In this document: positions 54,495-62,329 of the stretch, in pieces | Numbering within the stretch: position 1 is the first letter of the stretch | Layout of the letters: every line of letters starts with the position of its first letter | DNA from: DATNIC01 sp035604635 | GTDB lineage: Bacteria; Vulcanimicrobiota; Vulcanimicrobiia; Vulcanimicrobiales; Vulcanimicrobiaceae | Direction: 5' to 3' | Assembly (NCBI GenBank): GCA_035604635.1 | Contig: DATNIC010000003.1 | Coordinates: forward strand, 23,407 to 87,406 | Length of the DNA stretch: 64,000 nt | Program-made: the position numbers and the translations under genes | Notes under the pieces: model-generated | What the model saw: only the letters and a program-made list of their open reading frames with translations | Told to the model about the DNA's origin: nothing | The model's database searches: none

Positions 54495-54617
54495 ATGTTG
54501 TTACGAGCCCCCTCGGGGCATGTCTACCTCATCGAAACGATGAGGGGCTCGCAGGTTTGGGGGCCCCACGCAAAGCGTGGGGGGCGCGGAGCCTGGGGCG
54601 GAGCGCCGTCAGAATGA
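54495..54617 (+). CDS. Possible 40-aa peptide encoded by repeat copy D
   Basis: ATG at 54495 is placed 5 nt after a strong AAGGAG, and the frame stays open across the whole repeat to a TGA that overlaps the ybaB ATG (ATGA). The product begins MLLRAPSGHVYLIETMRG and ends GGRGAWGGAPSE, matching the frames in copies A and E. Either it is translated and couples ybaB expression, or the Shine-Dalgarno is a remnant of the ybaB leader split by insertion of the element. Confidence 0.35.
   Translation: MLLRAPSGHVYLIETMRGSQVWGPHAKRGGRGAWGGAPSE
54501..54607 (+). repeat. Structured 107-nt leader repeat, copy D (upstream of ybaB)
   Basis: Helix 1 CGAGCCCC (54504-54511) pairs with GGGGCTCG (54544-54551), a compensatory change from CGGGCCCC/GGGGCCCG in copy E. 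An inner hairpin CCTCATCG-AAA-CGATGAGG fills the core here. Helix 2 is CCCCACGC-AAA-GCGTGGGG (54564-54582); helix 3 pairs 54583-54587 with 54603-54607. The ybaB ATG is 6 nt downstream. A good Shine-Dalgarno (AAGGAG, 54484-54489) lies before the element rather than next to ybaB. Confidence 0.9.
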
Positions 54618-54919
54618 ATCAAGCCCAGATGATGGCGCAGCTGCGCAAGATGCAAGAGGCGATGACGAAGGCGCAGGATGAGCTCGCCAATACCGTCGTG
54701 GCCGGGAATGCGTCGGCAGATTTGGTCCAAGTCGAGATGACCGGCGATTTTCGCGTGAAGTCGGTCAAGATCGGCAAGGACGCCGTCGACCCGGAGGACG
54801 TCGAGACGCTGGAAGATCTGCTCGTCGTCGCATTCAACGACGCGCTCGCGAAAGTACAAGAACTCTCGAGCAAGAAGCTCGGTGGGATCACGGGCGGGCT
54901 GAAGATACCCGGGATGTGA
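54614..54919 (+). CDS. ybaB: YbaB/EbfC nucleoid-associated protein
   Basis: A 101-residue dimeric DNA-binding protein. The N-terminal helix MNQAQMMAQLRKMQEAMTKA and the strand region VQVEMTGDFRVKSVKIGKDA are family-typical; it ends in a Gly-rich tail (LGGITGGLKIPGM). The dnaX-ybaB-recR order is widely conserved. ATG at 54614, directly after repeat copy D. Confidence 0.95.
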   Translation: MNQAQMMAQLRKMQEAMTKAQDELANTVVAGNASADLVQVEMTGDFRVKSVKIGKDAVDPEDVETLEDLLVVAFNDALAKVQELSSKKLGGITGGLKIPGM

Positions 54920-54920
54920 C

Positions 54921-55526
54921 ATTATCAAGACTCCCAATCCGGTTCAGGCGCTGATCAACGAGTTCAGCAAGCTCCCGACTGTCGGGCCGAAGACGGCGGC
55001 GCGTCTGGTCTTTCATCTGCTCAACCGGCCGCGCTCGGACGCGCAGTTGCTGGCCGATGCGATCATCGCGCTCAAAGAGCGCGTGCGCCTGTGCTCGCGT
55101 TGCTTTTCGATCACCGAAGACGACCCGTGCGCATTTTGCACCGACGAGCGCCGCGACGCGAGCCTGCTCTGCGTCGTCGCCGAAGCGAAGGACATCTTCG
55201 CTCTCGAGCGGACGTCGGCGTATCGCGGACGCTATCACGTCCTGGGCGGCTTGATCTCACCGATGGACGGGATCGGTCCCGCACAGCTGCGCGTCAAAGA
55301 ATTGATCGATCGGATCGGGAGCGACCAGCCGGGCGAAGTGGTGATCGCGACCAATCCCAACGCTGAGGGCGAGGCGACGGCGCTCTATCTCTCGCGCTTG
55401 ATCGCACCGAGCGGCGTCAAGGTCACGCGCCTCGCCTACGGTTTGCCGATCGGCGGCGATCTCGACTACGCCGACGAAGTAACCTTGGCTAAAGCACTCG
55501 AAGGCCGCCAGCAGCTAGCGAGTTAG
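54921..55526 (+). CDS. recR: Recombination mediator RecR, probable ATT start
   Basis: A 201-residue RecR, which with RecF/RecO loads RecA at gaps. HhH region FSKLPTVGPKTAARLVFHLL, zinc finger LCSRCF ... CAFCTDE, TOPRIM core LCVVAEAKDIFALERT, and IATNPNAEGEATALYLSRLI. The conserved N-terminus begins two codons after an ATT (54921), 1 nt after the ybaB stop. No ATG/GTG/TTG/CTG occurs in frame before residue 43. The GTG that overlaps the ybaB stop (GTGA, 54916) is out of frame. ATT is therefore proposed. Confidence 0.92.
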   Translation: MIKTPNPVQALINEFSKLPTVGPKTAARLVFHLLNRPRSDAQLLADAIIALKERVRLCSRCFSITEDDPCAFCTDERRDASLLCVVAEAKDIFALERTSAYRGRYHVLGGLISPMDGIGPAQLRVKELIDRIGSDQPGEVVIATNPNAEGEATALYLSRLIAPSGVKVTRLAYGLPIGGDLDYADEVTLAKALEGRQQLAS

Positions 55527-56318
55527 ATGAGCATAAAACGCGTAACGGCGGGCGAGATCCGCAAGCGCAAGTCCGAACCCTTTGCGGTCATGACGGCATA
55601 CGACGCCGCGTTCGCGCACATCGCGGAAGCCGCCGGTATCGACGTCTTACTCGTCGGCGACTCGCTCGGCATGGTCGTGCTCGGATACAACGACACCACC
55701 GCGGTCGATCTCGTCGACATCGTGCGTCACACCGGCGCCGTCGCGCGCGCTACGAAACGCGCGCATATCATCGCCGATTTGCCGTTCGGATCGTATCAGG
55801 CCAGCGACGCGGATGCCGTGCGGAGCGCGATTGCCGCCGTCAAAGCCGGAGCGAGTTCCGTCAAGCTCGAGGGGACCGAGGCGATGGTGCCGCGCGTGCG
55901 CGCGATCGTCGGCGCGGGTATACCCGTGATGGCGCACATCGGCGTACAGCCGCAAACCGCGGCGCTCGAGACCGGCTATCGCAAGCAGCGCGATGTCGAT
56001 GCGCTCTTGCGCGACGCGCGCGCCCATGCTGCGGCCGGAGCCTACGGTTTACTGCTCGAGATGGTCGACGATGCCGCCGCCGCCGAGGTGACGGCCAAAC
56101 TTCCGATCCCGACCGTGGGCATCGGCGCCGGCCCGTCGTGCGACGGGCAAGTCCTCGTCCTGCACGACGTTCTGGGGCTCTACCCGGATCCGCCGTCCTT
56201 CGTGCGGCAGTACGCCGATCTCGCGACGATCGCGACCGACGCGCTGCGCCATTATGCGGAAGACGTGCGGACGCGACGGTTCCCCGGGAGCGCTATCTCT
56301 TCCGTAATCGGTCGATGA
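55527..56318 (+). CDS. panB: 3-methyl-2-oxobutanoate hydroxymethyltransferase
   Basis: A 263-residue TIM-barrel enzyme making ketopantoate for pantothenate/CoA synthesis. Family blocks: FAVMTAYDAAFAHIAEAAGI, LLVGDSLGMVVLGYNDTTAV, ADLPFGSYQ, VKLEGTEAM, MAHIGVQPQ, and VGIGAGPSCDGQVLVLHDVL. ATG directly follows the recR stop. Its 3' end overlaps the convergent DUF697 gene by 26 bp. Confidence 0.96.
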   Translation: MSIKRVTAGEIRKRKSEPFAVMTAYDAAFAHIAEAAGIDVLLVGDSLGMVVLGYNDTTAVDLVDIVRHTGAVARATKRAHIIADLPFGSYQASDADAVRSAIAAVKAGASSVKLEGTEAMVPRVRAIVGAGIPVMAHIGVQPQTAALETGYRKQRDVDALLRDARAHAAAGAYGLLLEMVDDAAAAEVTAKLPIPTVGIGAGPSCDGQVLVLHDVLGLYPDPPSFVRQYADLATIATDALRHYAEDVRTRRFPGSAISSVIGR

Positions 56319-57270
56319 GATCGCGCGCGAACTGCATCGCCGTCGACTTCGCCTCTTCGTAGAGTTTCGCGGCATCGGCGCGGCTCATATGCCGCCCATG
56401 TTGATAAAAGAAGTTGACGCTCTCGCCGACGACCATCGTCCCCGCGTACGCTATGGCGCCCTTGAGCAGCACGCCTGCGACGGGGACGAAGCCCGTCAAT
56501 TCCCGGGATAGCGCGCGCCAGCCGAAACCGCCGCCGACGACCGGGAGCAGCTCCCAAACGTGCGACATCTCGGGGTCGCGACCGTATGCGGCGCCGATCT
56601 GCATCGTGAGCATCGTCTGGATCCCCGTAATTGCGATCATGTCTCCGGCCGATGCGACGGCGCCGACGACGAACCCCAAGACGGGGATGTGGTCGACGAG
56701 CCCGCTCGCCATGGCGACTTTGAGCGAGTTCGATGCGGCGTCACGCGTCAGCTTAGCCGCCACCGCATCGCGAAACGCAGGCAAACGGCGCGCGACGGCG
56801 ATCTCGTGCCCTTTGCAACAATCGACGACGTGCGGGATAACCTTCGGCCGCAGAGCATCGCGATCGAGCGCCGGGACGATGTAGTGTTCGATCTTGCCGC
56901 GCTCGGGCGCCGAGCCCGGCCCCGCCGGCTGCGCTTGGGGATCGACGGTGATCGCGAAGATCGGCACGCGTAGGGGGGTCAGGACGTCGAGGCGCGCCCC
57001 GGCGGCGTCGTTGCCGCGACCCAAAAACAGGATGCACTTCGCGTCCTCGACGAGGATCGTCCGTCCGGCGGAGATGTCGATTGTTTCGAGCGTCGCAGCC
57101 GCGTCGAGCGGGACGAATCCGTCGTGCCCCGCAAGGAACGTCCGGCGCAGCTCGGAGACCAGCGCCGGGTCGCCGCATAGTAAGAACCGGAACGGCTTGC
57201 GGCTCTGCGCGTTGACCGCCCGAGTGTCGACGCCGGTCTTGAGTAAGCGGAAGACGTGAGCCGAACTCAT
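56293..57270 (-). CDS. DUF697-type membrane protein
   Basis: A 325-residue protein. The first half (FRFLLCGDPALVSELRRTFL ... CILFLGRGNDAAG) looks like a degenerate nucleotide-binding or response domain without a Walker A lysine. The second half (SNSLKVAMASGLVDHIPVLG, FVVGAVASAGDMIAITGIQT, GAAYGRDPEMSHVWELLPVV) matches DUF697, with two or three hydrophobic segments, as in YcjF-like proteins. ATG at 57270, 4 bp from the protease gene on the same strand. Function unknown. Confidence 0.7.
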   Translation of the reverse strand: MSSAHVFRLLKTGVDTRAVNAQSRKPFRFLLCGDPALVSELRRTFLAGHDGFVPLDAAATLETIDISAGRTILVEDAKCILFLGRGNDAAGARLDVLTPLRVPIFAITVDPQAQPAGPGSAPERGKIEHYIVPALDRDALRPKVIPHVVDCCKGHEIAVARRLPAFRDAVAAKLTRDAASNSLKVAMASGLVDHIPVLGFVVGAVASAGDMIAITGIQTMLTMQIGAAYGRDPEMSHVWELLPVVGGGFGWRALSRELTGFVPVAGVLLKGAIAYAGTMVVGESVNFFYQHGRHMSRADAAKLYEEAKSTAMQFARDLIDRLRKR

Positions 57271-57273
57271 CGC

Positions 57274-59283
57274 TTAGCCCGACGCATGCGCTTCTTTTTC
57301 GGGATCGTCCACGTAGTCGAGGTAGATCAGCCCCAAGAAGATCTCGAGTGAGAGCGCTCGTACGCCGCGTTCCCTCGCGACGTCGACGATCGAGGTGCGC
57401 TCGGCTTTGGCCTGCTGCACGATCGCTTCGGTCGTTGCGTTCGTGTCTGCGGCGACGATCGCCGCCGCGGCCATCTCTCCGGGCGAGAGGCCATCGCGAA
57501 CGAGACTCGCGGAGTCGAGCGAGAGGCCATTCCAGCGCTCGTCGATCGCGTATTGCAACGTCTGGTATCGATTTTGCGGGTACCCCAAACCCAGCATGGT
57601 AATGCGGGTCTCCAACTGCCGCGCACGCGCCATGTTGTATGTCTGCCATGCCTGCTGCGCAGCGCTTGCCGCTTTGTCGAGCGACTCGAGCGCCGCCTGC
57701 ATCACGGGCTGGACGGCGCGCGAATCGACTTGCGAGATGTCGCCGGAATAGTCGAGCTGAGAATGCATCAACTGCCGGAGCGCGCGGTCGGCGTCGCCGA
57801 TCCCGCCGTCGAGAAGGGCGAGCGCGCCGCGCGCGGCGTCGATGGCATGGATGCTATCCGCATCCGTCGCCCGCAGCTCCGCGAGCATTCGCGGATAGTA
57901 CGGTAGCGTGGAGAGCGACTGCGGCGGGATCGGGTCGAGCCCCAGCGGCGCGGCAAGGTCGGCGTAGATGTCGCGGTCTTCTTTCAAAATGCCGCCTTCC
58001 TTGTTCTTCTCCAGCGAGCCGACGCCGCCGATCACCTCCGTCGACTTTTCGACCGCGGCGTTGATCGCGCGCGACATCGCATTCAAGTCGACGACGACCT
58101 GCGCGAGCCGTCCGCCGGGCCGCGCCTGCACGTTGCTCAAGTTCGGTGCTTCGGCCGCAAGCGATTGCAGGCGCCCCGTGATCGCCTTGATCTGATCTTG
58201 TGCGGCCTTGCGGCGGGCCGCGAGGCTTGCCGCCTCTTGCGTCTCGAACGTTTGTCCGTCGGCGACCTGTTGCTGGATCGGTCCGACGTCGGGGCGGATG
58301 TACGTAAAGCGGCTTTGGCCCTCGTGCAACGCGCTGGTCTCGTTGAGCGCGACGACCCGCGTCTCGACGGGCCCCGCAGTGGCGGCCTGGGCGAGTGTTT
58401 GCTCGCCCTTGTTCGGCTGACCGAGCGCCAGCTGCATCTCGCCTTCGTGCAAGAGCGCGACGGGGTTGTTCGGGTCCAGCTTCAGGACCGCAGCGTACTT
58501 CATGTTCGCGCTGCTGTAGCGCGCTTCGTCCTGATCGTGCTGAGCCTGCACCAAGAGCTGATCCGCCGTCCGCTTCTTCGTGTCGAGTTGAGTGCTCGCA
58601 AGCAGGCGCCCGATGCGCACCGGCTCTCCGGGATGGTCGGCGAAATATTTGTCGACGAGCGAGGAATGTTCGCGGTGCGTCGCCTCGAGATGGCGCATGA
58701 AAGTGACCATCGCGTCGGGATCGTAGCCTGCGCGCGACATCAAGAGCAGGCCGTATGCGTCGGCTTGCAACTCGTCGTCGCGCTGCATCCTGGCGACGAT
58801 CCCGGCCTCGGCGAGCTGGCCGAAACGGTAGACGAACGGCGAGAACAGCGAGCCGATTCCAAAGAGGATGTTCAGGATGGTCGTCCGGTTGTTGAGCGTG
58901 ACGACGTGGCGACGCTCGATATGACCCGTCTCGTGTCCGATCACGCCCGCGAGCTCGTCGTCCGACTGCACGAAATCGAGCAAGCCCTCGTCGAGGTAAA
59001 CATATCCGCCGACCGTGCTGAACGCGTTGACCTCGCCCGCTTCGAGAATCTTGAGGTTGTAAGGGACGTCCTTGCGCGCGACCTGGGTCCAGAGCTTTTG
59101 GGCGATGCCGTTCGCCCACGCATTTTCGAGCGGATCGGTGACCACGGTGTTTTGCGAGGTCACTTGCCGGTCGTAGTCCTTGCCCATCTGAATTTCTTGG
59201 GCGGTCGACGTGGCTCGGGCCGGTGCCGGGATGCTGGCACACACGAATGCGAGGATGAGGACGAACGGAGTGAAGCGACGCAT
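57274..59283 (-). CDS. M48-family zinc metalloprotease with TPR-like region
   Basis: A 669-residue exported protease with a signal peptide (FTPFVLILAFVCASIPAPARA). The M48 zinc site is ELAGVIGHETGHIERRH (HEXXH) with the downstream Glu in RDDELQADAYGLLLMSRAGY. TPR-like repeats follow (ARYSSANMKYAAVLKLDPNN PVALLHEG-like), as in BepA, which cares for outer-membrane proteins. A long helical C-terminal domain (about 300 residues) is of unknown role. ATG at 59283; the 167-bp gap to minC holds a perfect DnaA box. Confidence 0.88.
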   Translation of the reverse strand: MRRFTPFVLILAFVCASIPAPARATSTAQEIQMGKDYDRQVTSQNTVVTDPLENAWANGIAQKLWTQVARKDVPYNLKILEAGEVNAFSTVGGYVYLDEGLLDFVQSDDELAGVIGHETGHIERRHVVTLNNRTTILNILFGIGSLFSPFVYRFGQLAEAGIVARMQRDDELQADAYGLLLMSRAGYDPDAMVTFMRHLEATHREHSSLVDKYFADHPGEPVRIGRLLASTQLDTKKRTADQLLVQAQHDQDEARYSSANMKYAAVLKLDPNNPVALLHEGEMQLALGQPNKGEQTLAQAATAGPVETRVVALNETSALHEGQSRFTYIRPDVGPIQQQVADGQTFETQEAASLAARRKAAQDQIKAITGRLQSLAAEAPNLSNVQARPGGRLAQVVVDLNAMSRAINAAVEKSTEVIGGVGSLEKNKEGGILKEDRDIYADLAAPLGLDPIPPQSLSTLPYYPRMLAELRATDADSIHAIDAARGALALLDGGIGDADRALRQLMHSQLDYSGDISQVDSRAVQPVMQAALESLDKAASAAQQAWQTYNMARARQLETRITMLGLGYPQNRYQTLQYAIDERWNGLSLDSASLVRDGLSPGEMAAAAIVAADTNATTEAIVQQAKAERTSIVDVARERGVRALSLEIFLGLIYLDYVDDPEKEAHASG

Positions 59284-59413
59284 CGATACGTTTTCTCGCG
59301 GGGCGGCCTCCGCGCAGGGGCGCGGATGGCGGACTACGGGCGTTTTGTCGTGTTCGACGGGTCTGCGCGAGCCCATTCGGCTCGGTTGGGTTGTGGATTG
59401 AGCGTGAGCAGGC

Positions 59414-59422
59414 TGTGGATAA
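59414..59422 (+). promoter_or_regulatory. Perfect DnaA box upstream of minC
   Basis: TGTGGATAA, the reverse complement of the TTATCCACA consensus, lies 28 bp before the minC GTG. A second near match (TTGTGGATT) is at about 59390-59398. This is 40 kb from the origin boxes and in the only upstream region of the min operon, so DnaA might regulate minCDDE. The box is seen; the regulation is inferred. Confidence 0.5.
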
Positions 59423-59450
59423 CCTCTTGTTTCTGTGGAGGAGCACGCCC

Positions 59451-60215
59451 GTGATGCTGTTGCGCGGGAAAGGGCAGGGGCTCGAGATCGGCTGCAGCGA
59501 TCGCGACGTCGCGACGGTTTGCGCAGACCTGCGTGCGCGGCTGACCGCCCAGCCGGATTTCTACCGGGGCAGTCGCGCGCGCGCCGTCTTCGGGGAATCG
59601 CTGCCGGCCGAGGCCGATCTGGCGATGCTGCGCGACTGCTTGGCGGAGTTTGAAATCGTCTTGGACGGGGTGGCCTTGGCCGAGCCCGCACCCGAGCTGC
59701 CGCTCTCCGAATCGGCGCGCTCGCTTGCCGCCGACTTTGCCGGCGCCCGCGCCGATCTCGCGGCGCGGCGCCTCAAGCGCACGCGCGCGGGCGGAGCACG
59801 CATCGAGGCGGTCCCCGCGATCGATCGCCCCGCCGCCGCCGCAGGGGCGTTCCCGTCGGCGACGCTCTACCACCGCGGGACCTTGCGCGGCGGTCAGGCG
59901 CTGCATCACTTGGGAAACATCGTCGTCGTGGGCGACGTCAACCCGGGCGCTGAGCTCGTCGCGAGCGGCGATATCGTCGTCTTCGGTGCCTTGCGGGGCG
60001 TCGCGCATGCCGGCGCGCAGGGCGACGCGACGGCCAGAGTCATCGCGCTCGAGCTAGCGCCCACGCAATTGCGCATCGCGACCGTCATCGCCGCCGGGGA
60101 GGAAGAGCCGCGCGGTGGGCGCGGGAGCGCCGAGCACGCGGTCGTTCAAGATGGTCGCATCATCATCGTCCCGCACGAACGTGCGGAAAACATCCCGCGG
60201 GAGGTCGTCAACTGA
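59451..60215 (+). CDS. minC: Septum site-determining protein MinC
   Basis: A 254-residue FtsZ inhibitor. The N-terminal alpha/beta domain (about 1-95) is followed by an Ala-rich linker and the C-terminal MinC beta-helix, residues 150-240 (LYHRGTLRGGQALHHLGNIV, VVGDVNPGAELVASGDIVVF, GALRGVAHAGAQGD). GTG at 59451 is fixed by GGAGGAG at 59437-59443, 7 nt away. Its stop overlaps the first minD (CTGA). Confidence 0.92.
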   Translation: MMLLRGKGQGLEIGCSDRDVATVCADLRARLTAQPDFYRGSRARAVFGESLPAEADLAMLRDCLAEFEIVLDGVALAEPAPELPLSESARSLAADFAGARADLAARRLKRTRAGGARIEAVPAIDRPAAAAGAFPSATLYHRGTLRGGQALHHLGNIVVVGDVNPGAELVASGDIVVFGALRGVAHAGAQGDATARVIALELAPTQLRIATVIAAGEEEPRGGRGSAEHAVVQDGRIIIVPHERAENIPREVVN

Positions 60216-61003
60216 GCGCACGCAAGATCGTCGTCACGTCCGGGAAAGGCGGCGTCGGCAAGACGACGACGACCGCCAATCTCGGCGCAGCCCTCGCCAA
60301 ACAGCACAAGCGCGTCATCTTGATCGACGCCGATATCGGTCTGCGCAACCTCGACCTCGTCATGGGGATAGAGAAGCGGATCGTGTTCGATCTCGTCGAG
60401 GTCGTCGAAGGGCGCTGCCAGCTGCGCCAGGCGCTGATCAAGGACAAGCGCTTCGATTCGCTCTCGGTCGTCCCGGCCGCGCAGACGCGTGACAAGCAAT
60501 CTGTCAGCGAAGAGCAGATGACGCAGCTCGTCGCCGAGCTCGCTGAATGGTGCGACTACGTTTTGATCGATTGCCCCGCCGGGATCGAACACGGCTTTCG
60601 CAACGCCATTGCCGGCGCGAGCGAAGCGATCATCGTGACGACCCCCGAGGTCAGCGCAATTCGTGACGCGGATCGCGTCATTGGAAAACTGAACGAACGT
60701 AACCAGCCGGTCCGCTTGATCATCAACCGGATTCGGCCCGACATGGTTCGCATGGGCGACATGATGTCGGTCGACGATGTTTGCGACATCCTCTCGGCCG
60801 AACTGTTGGGCATCGTCCCCGACGACGAGGAAGTGATCGATACGACCAATCGCGGCGAGCCGGTCGTCCTCGATCCTACGAACCGGCTCGCGCTCATCTA
60901 TCACAAGATCGCGCGGCGTCTCGAAGGCGAGCTCGTTCCGTTCACTAATTTGGCGGCGCCGAGTCTGTTCGAGCGGATCTTCGGCACCTGGAAGGCAGGC
61001 TAA
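60212..61003 (+). CDS. minD: Septum site-determining ATPase MinD, first of two, CTG start
   Basis: A 263-residue deviant-Walker ATPase that carries MinC to the membrane. It begins SARKIVVTSGKGGVGKTTTT, then LIDADIGLRNLDLVMGIEKR, LIDCPAGIEHGFRNAIAGAS, TTPEVSAIRDADRVIGKL, and an amphipathic C-terminal end (SLFERIFGTWKAG) suited to membrane binding. The only start before Walker A is CTG at 60212, overlapping the minC stop as CTGA. Starting at the first ATG (60320) would delete the ATP site. Confidence 0.93.
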   Translation: MSARKIVVTSGKGGVGKTTTTANLGAALAKQHKRVILIDADIGLRNLDLVMGIEKRIVFDLVEVVEGRCQLRQALIKDKRFDSLSVVPAAQTRDKQSVSEEQMTQLVAELAEWCDYVLIDCPAGIEHGFRNAIAGASEAIIVTTPEVSAIRDADRVIGKLNERNQPVRLIINRIRPDMVRMGDMMSVDDVCDILSAELLGIVPDDEEVIDTTNRGEPVVLDPTNRLALIYHKIARRLEGELVPFTNLAAPSLFERIFGTWKAG

Positions 61004-61006
61004 GCG

Positions 61007-61861
61007 ATGTTACAACCGCAGGAAATCCCGCAAGAAGCGCCGGGCGCCGAGCCGCAAGCGGCGAAGGCCGCGATCCGAGGACGGGCGATCGTCGTCACGT
61101 CGGGCAAGGGCGGCGTCGGGAAGACGACGACGACGGCCAACGTCGGTGCAGCGCTCGCGCAGCGTGGCGCCAAGGTGGCGCTCATCGACGCGGACGTCGG
61201 CCTGCGCAATCTCGACATCGTCCTTGGGCTAGAAAATCGCGTCCGTTACCACTTGCTCGACGTTCTCGAATCGAAGGTCCCGCTGGACGACGCGCTCGTG
61301 ACGGATAAACGCGTCGCGACGCTCTCACTCTTGCCGGCGGCGCAATCACGCGAGAAAGACGAGGTCGATACGGAGCTCATGCGCGCACTCGTCGAGCAAT
61401 TGCGTGAACGGTTCGATTATGTCATCGTTGATTCGCCCGCCGGGATCGAGAAGGGCTTCATCAACGCGGTCGTCGGTGCCCAGGAAGCGATCATCGTTTG
61501 CACGCCCGAGGTCAGCTCGGTCCGGGACGCCGACCGCGTCGTCGGACTCCTCGGAAACCGCTTTTCGCCGCAATTGATCGTCAACCGCGTCCGGCCCGGG
61601 CTCGTCAAGCGCGGGAAGATGCTCTCGGTCGACGACGTCAACGGGATCTTGCGCTTGCCCCTGCTCGGCGTTCTCGGAGACGAAGCCGACGTCATCGTCT
61701 CGACGAACCGCGGCGAGCCGGTCGTCTTCGATCCAAACTCGCGCACCGGAAACGCGTACCGGACGATCGCCGCGCGCATCGCCGGCGACGACGTCCCTAT
61801 CCCTGCGCCGCCGGCCGAGGAAGGCTTCATGGGCAAGCTCGGCGCGCTGTTCCGTATTTAG
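61007..61861 (+). CDS. minD: Septum site-determining ATPase MinD, second of two
   Basis: A 284-residue MinD paralog with an extra about 25-residue Gln/Pro/Ala-rich N-terminus. Then comes IVVTSGKGGVGKTTTTANVG, LIDADVGLRNLDIVLGLENR, IVDSPAGIEKGFINAVVGAQ, CTPEVSSVRDADRVVGLL, and a membrane-targeting tail (EGFMGKLGALFRI). It is closely similar to the first minD, 3 bp away, indicating tandem duplication; both keep the signature lysines of Walker A. minE follows 18 bp later. Confidence 0.94.
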   Translation: MLQPQEIPQEAPGAEPQAAKAAIRGRAIVVTSGKGGVGKTTTTANVGAALAQRGAKVALIDADVGLRNLDIVLGLENRVRYHLLDVLESKVPLDDALVTDKRVATLSLLPAAQSREKDEVDTELMRALVEQLRERFDYVIVDSPAGIEKGFINAVVGAQEAIIVCTPEVSSVRDADRVVGLLGNRFSPQLIVNRVRPGLVKRGKMLSVDDVNGILRLPLLGVLGDEADVIVSTNRGEPVVFDPNSRTGNAYRTIAARIAGDDVPIPAPPAEEGFMGKLGALFRI

Positions 61862-61879
61862 CCGGAGGGCACCCTAGAG

Positions 61880-62329
61880 ATGTTCGATTTTCTGTCCCGG
61901 TTCTTCAAACCCCAGGGCTCGAGCGAGACTGCGAAGGAGCGCTTGCGCCTCGTGTTGCTCTCCGATCATTTGCAGCTTGCACCCGACGTCGTCGAGGCAC
62001 TCAAGTACGATTTGATCGCGGTGATCTCCAAGTACGTCGAGGTCGACGTCGAGAGCTGCGAGGTGACGTTCGAACAGCAGGACCGCACCGTCCTGATGCT
62101 CGCGAACATCCCGATCGTCTCGATGAAGGTGCGGACGCTTGACCAGCCGGCCGAGCCCGAACCGATCGTCCTCGGCGAGCCCGAACTCGAGGTTCAGCCG
62201 GCGACCGTAACGTCACACGCCCATGCCGCAGCACCACGCCGCCGCCGCCGCCGGCGCAAGAGGTTGGGCGCTGGATCCGATAATAAGCAACATGCTGTTA
62301 CGGGCCCCCTCGGGGAATCGTCAAACTAG
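61880..62329 (+). CDS. minE: Cell division topological specificity factor MinE with C-terminal tail
   Basis: A 149-residue protein whose first about 85 residues match MinE: the membrane-targeting start MFDFLSRFF, the MinD-interaction region AKERLRLVLLSDHLQLAPDV and the dimerisation strand VEVDVESCEVTFEQQDRTVL. The usual MinE ends there. Here a tail of about 65 residues follows, including RRRRRRRKR and a last stretch (AVTGPLGESSN) encoded by repeat copy E, within which the stop codon lies. ATG at 61880. Confidence 0.9.
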   Translation: MFDFLSRFFKPQGSSETAKERLRLVLLSDHLQLAPDVVEALKYDLIAVISKYVEVDVESCEVTFEQQDRTVLMLANIPIVSMKVRTLDQPAEPEPIVLGEPELEVQPATVTSHAHAAAPRRRRRRRKRLGAGSDNKQHAVTGPLGESSN

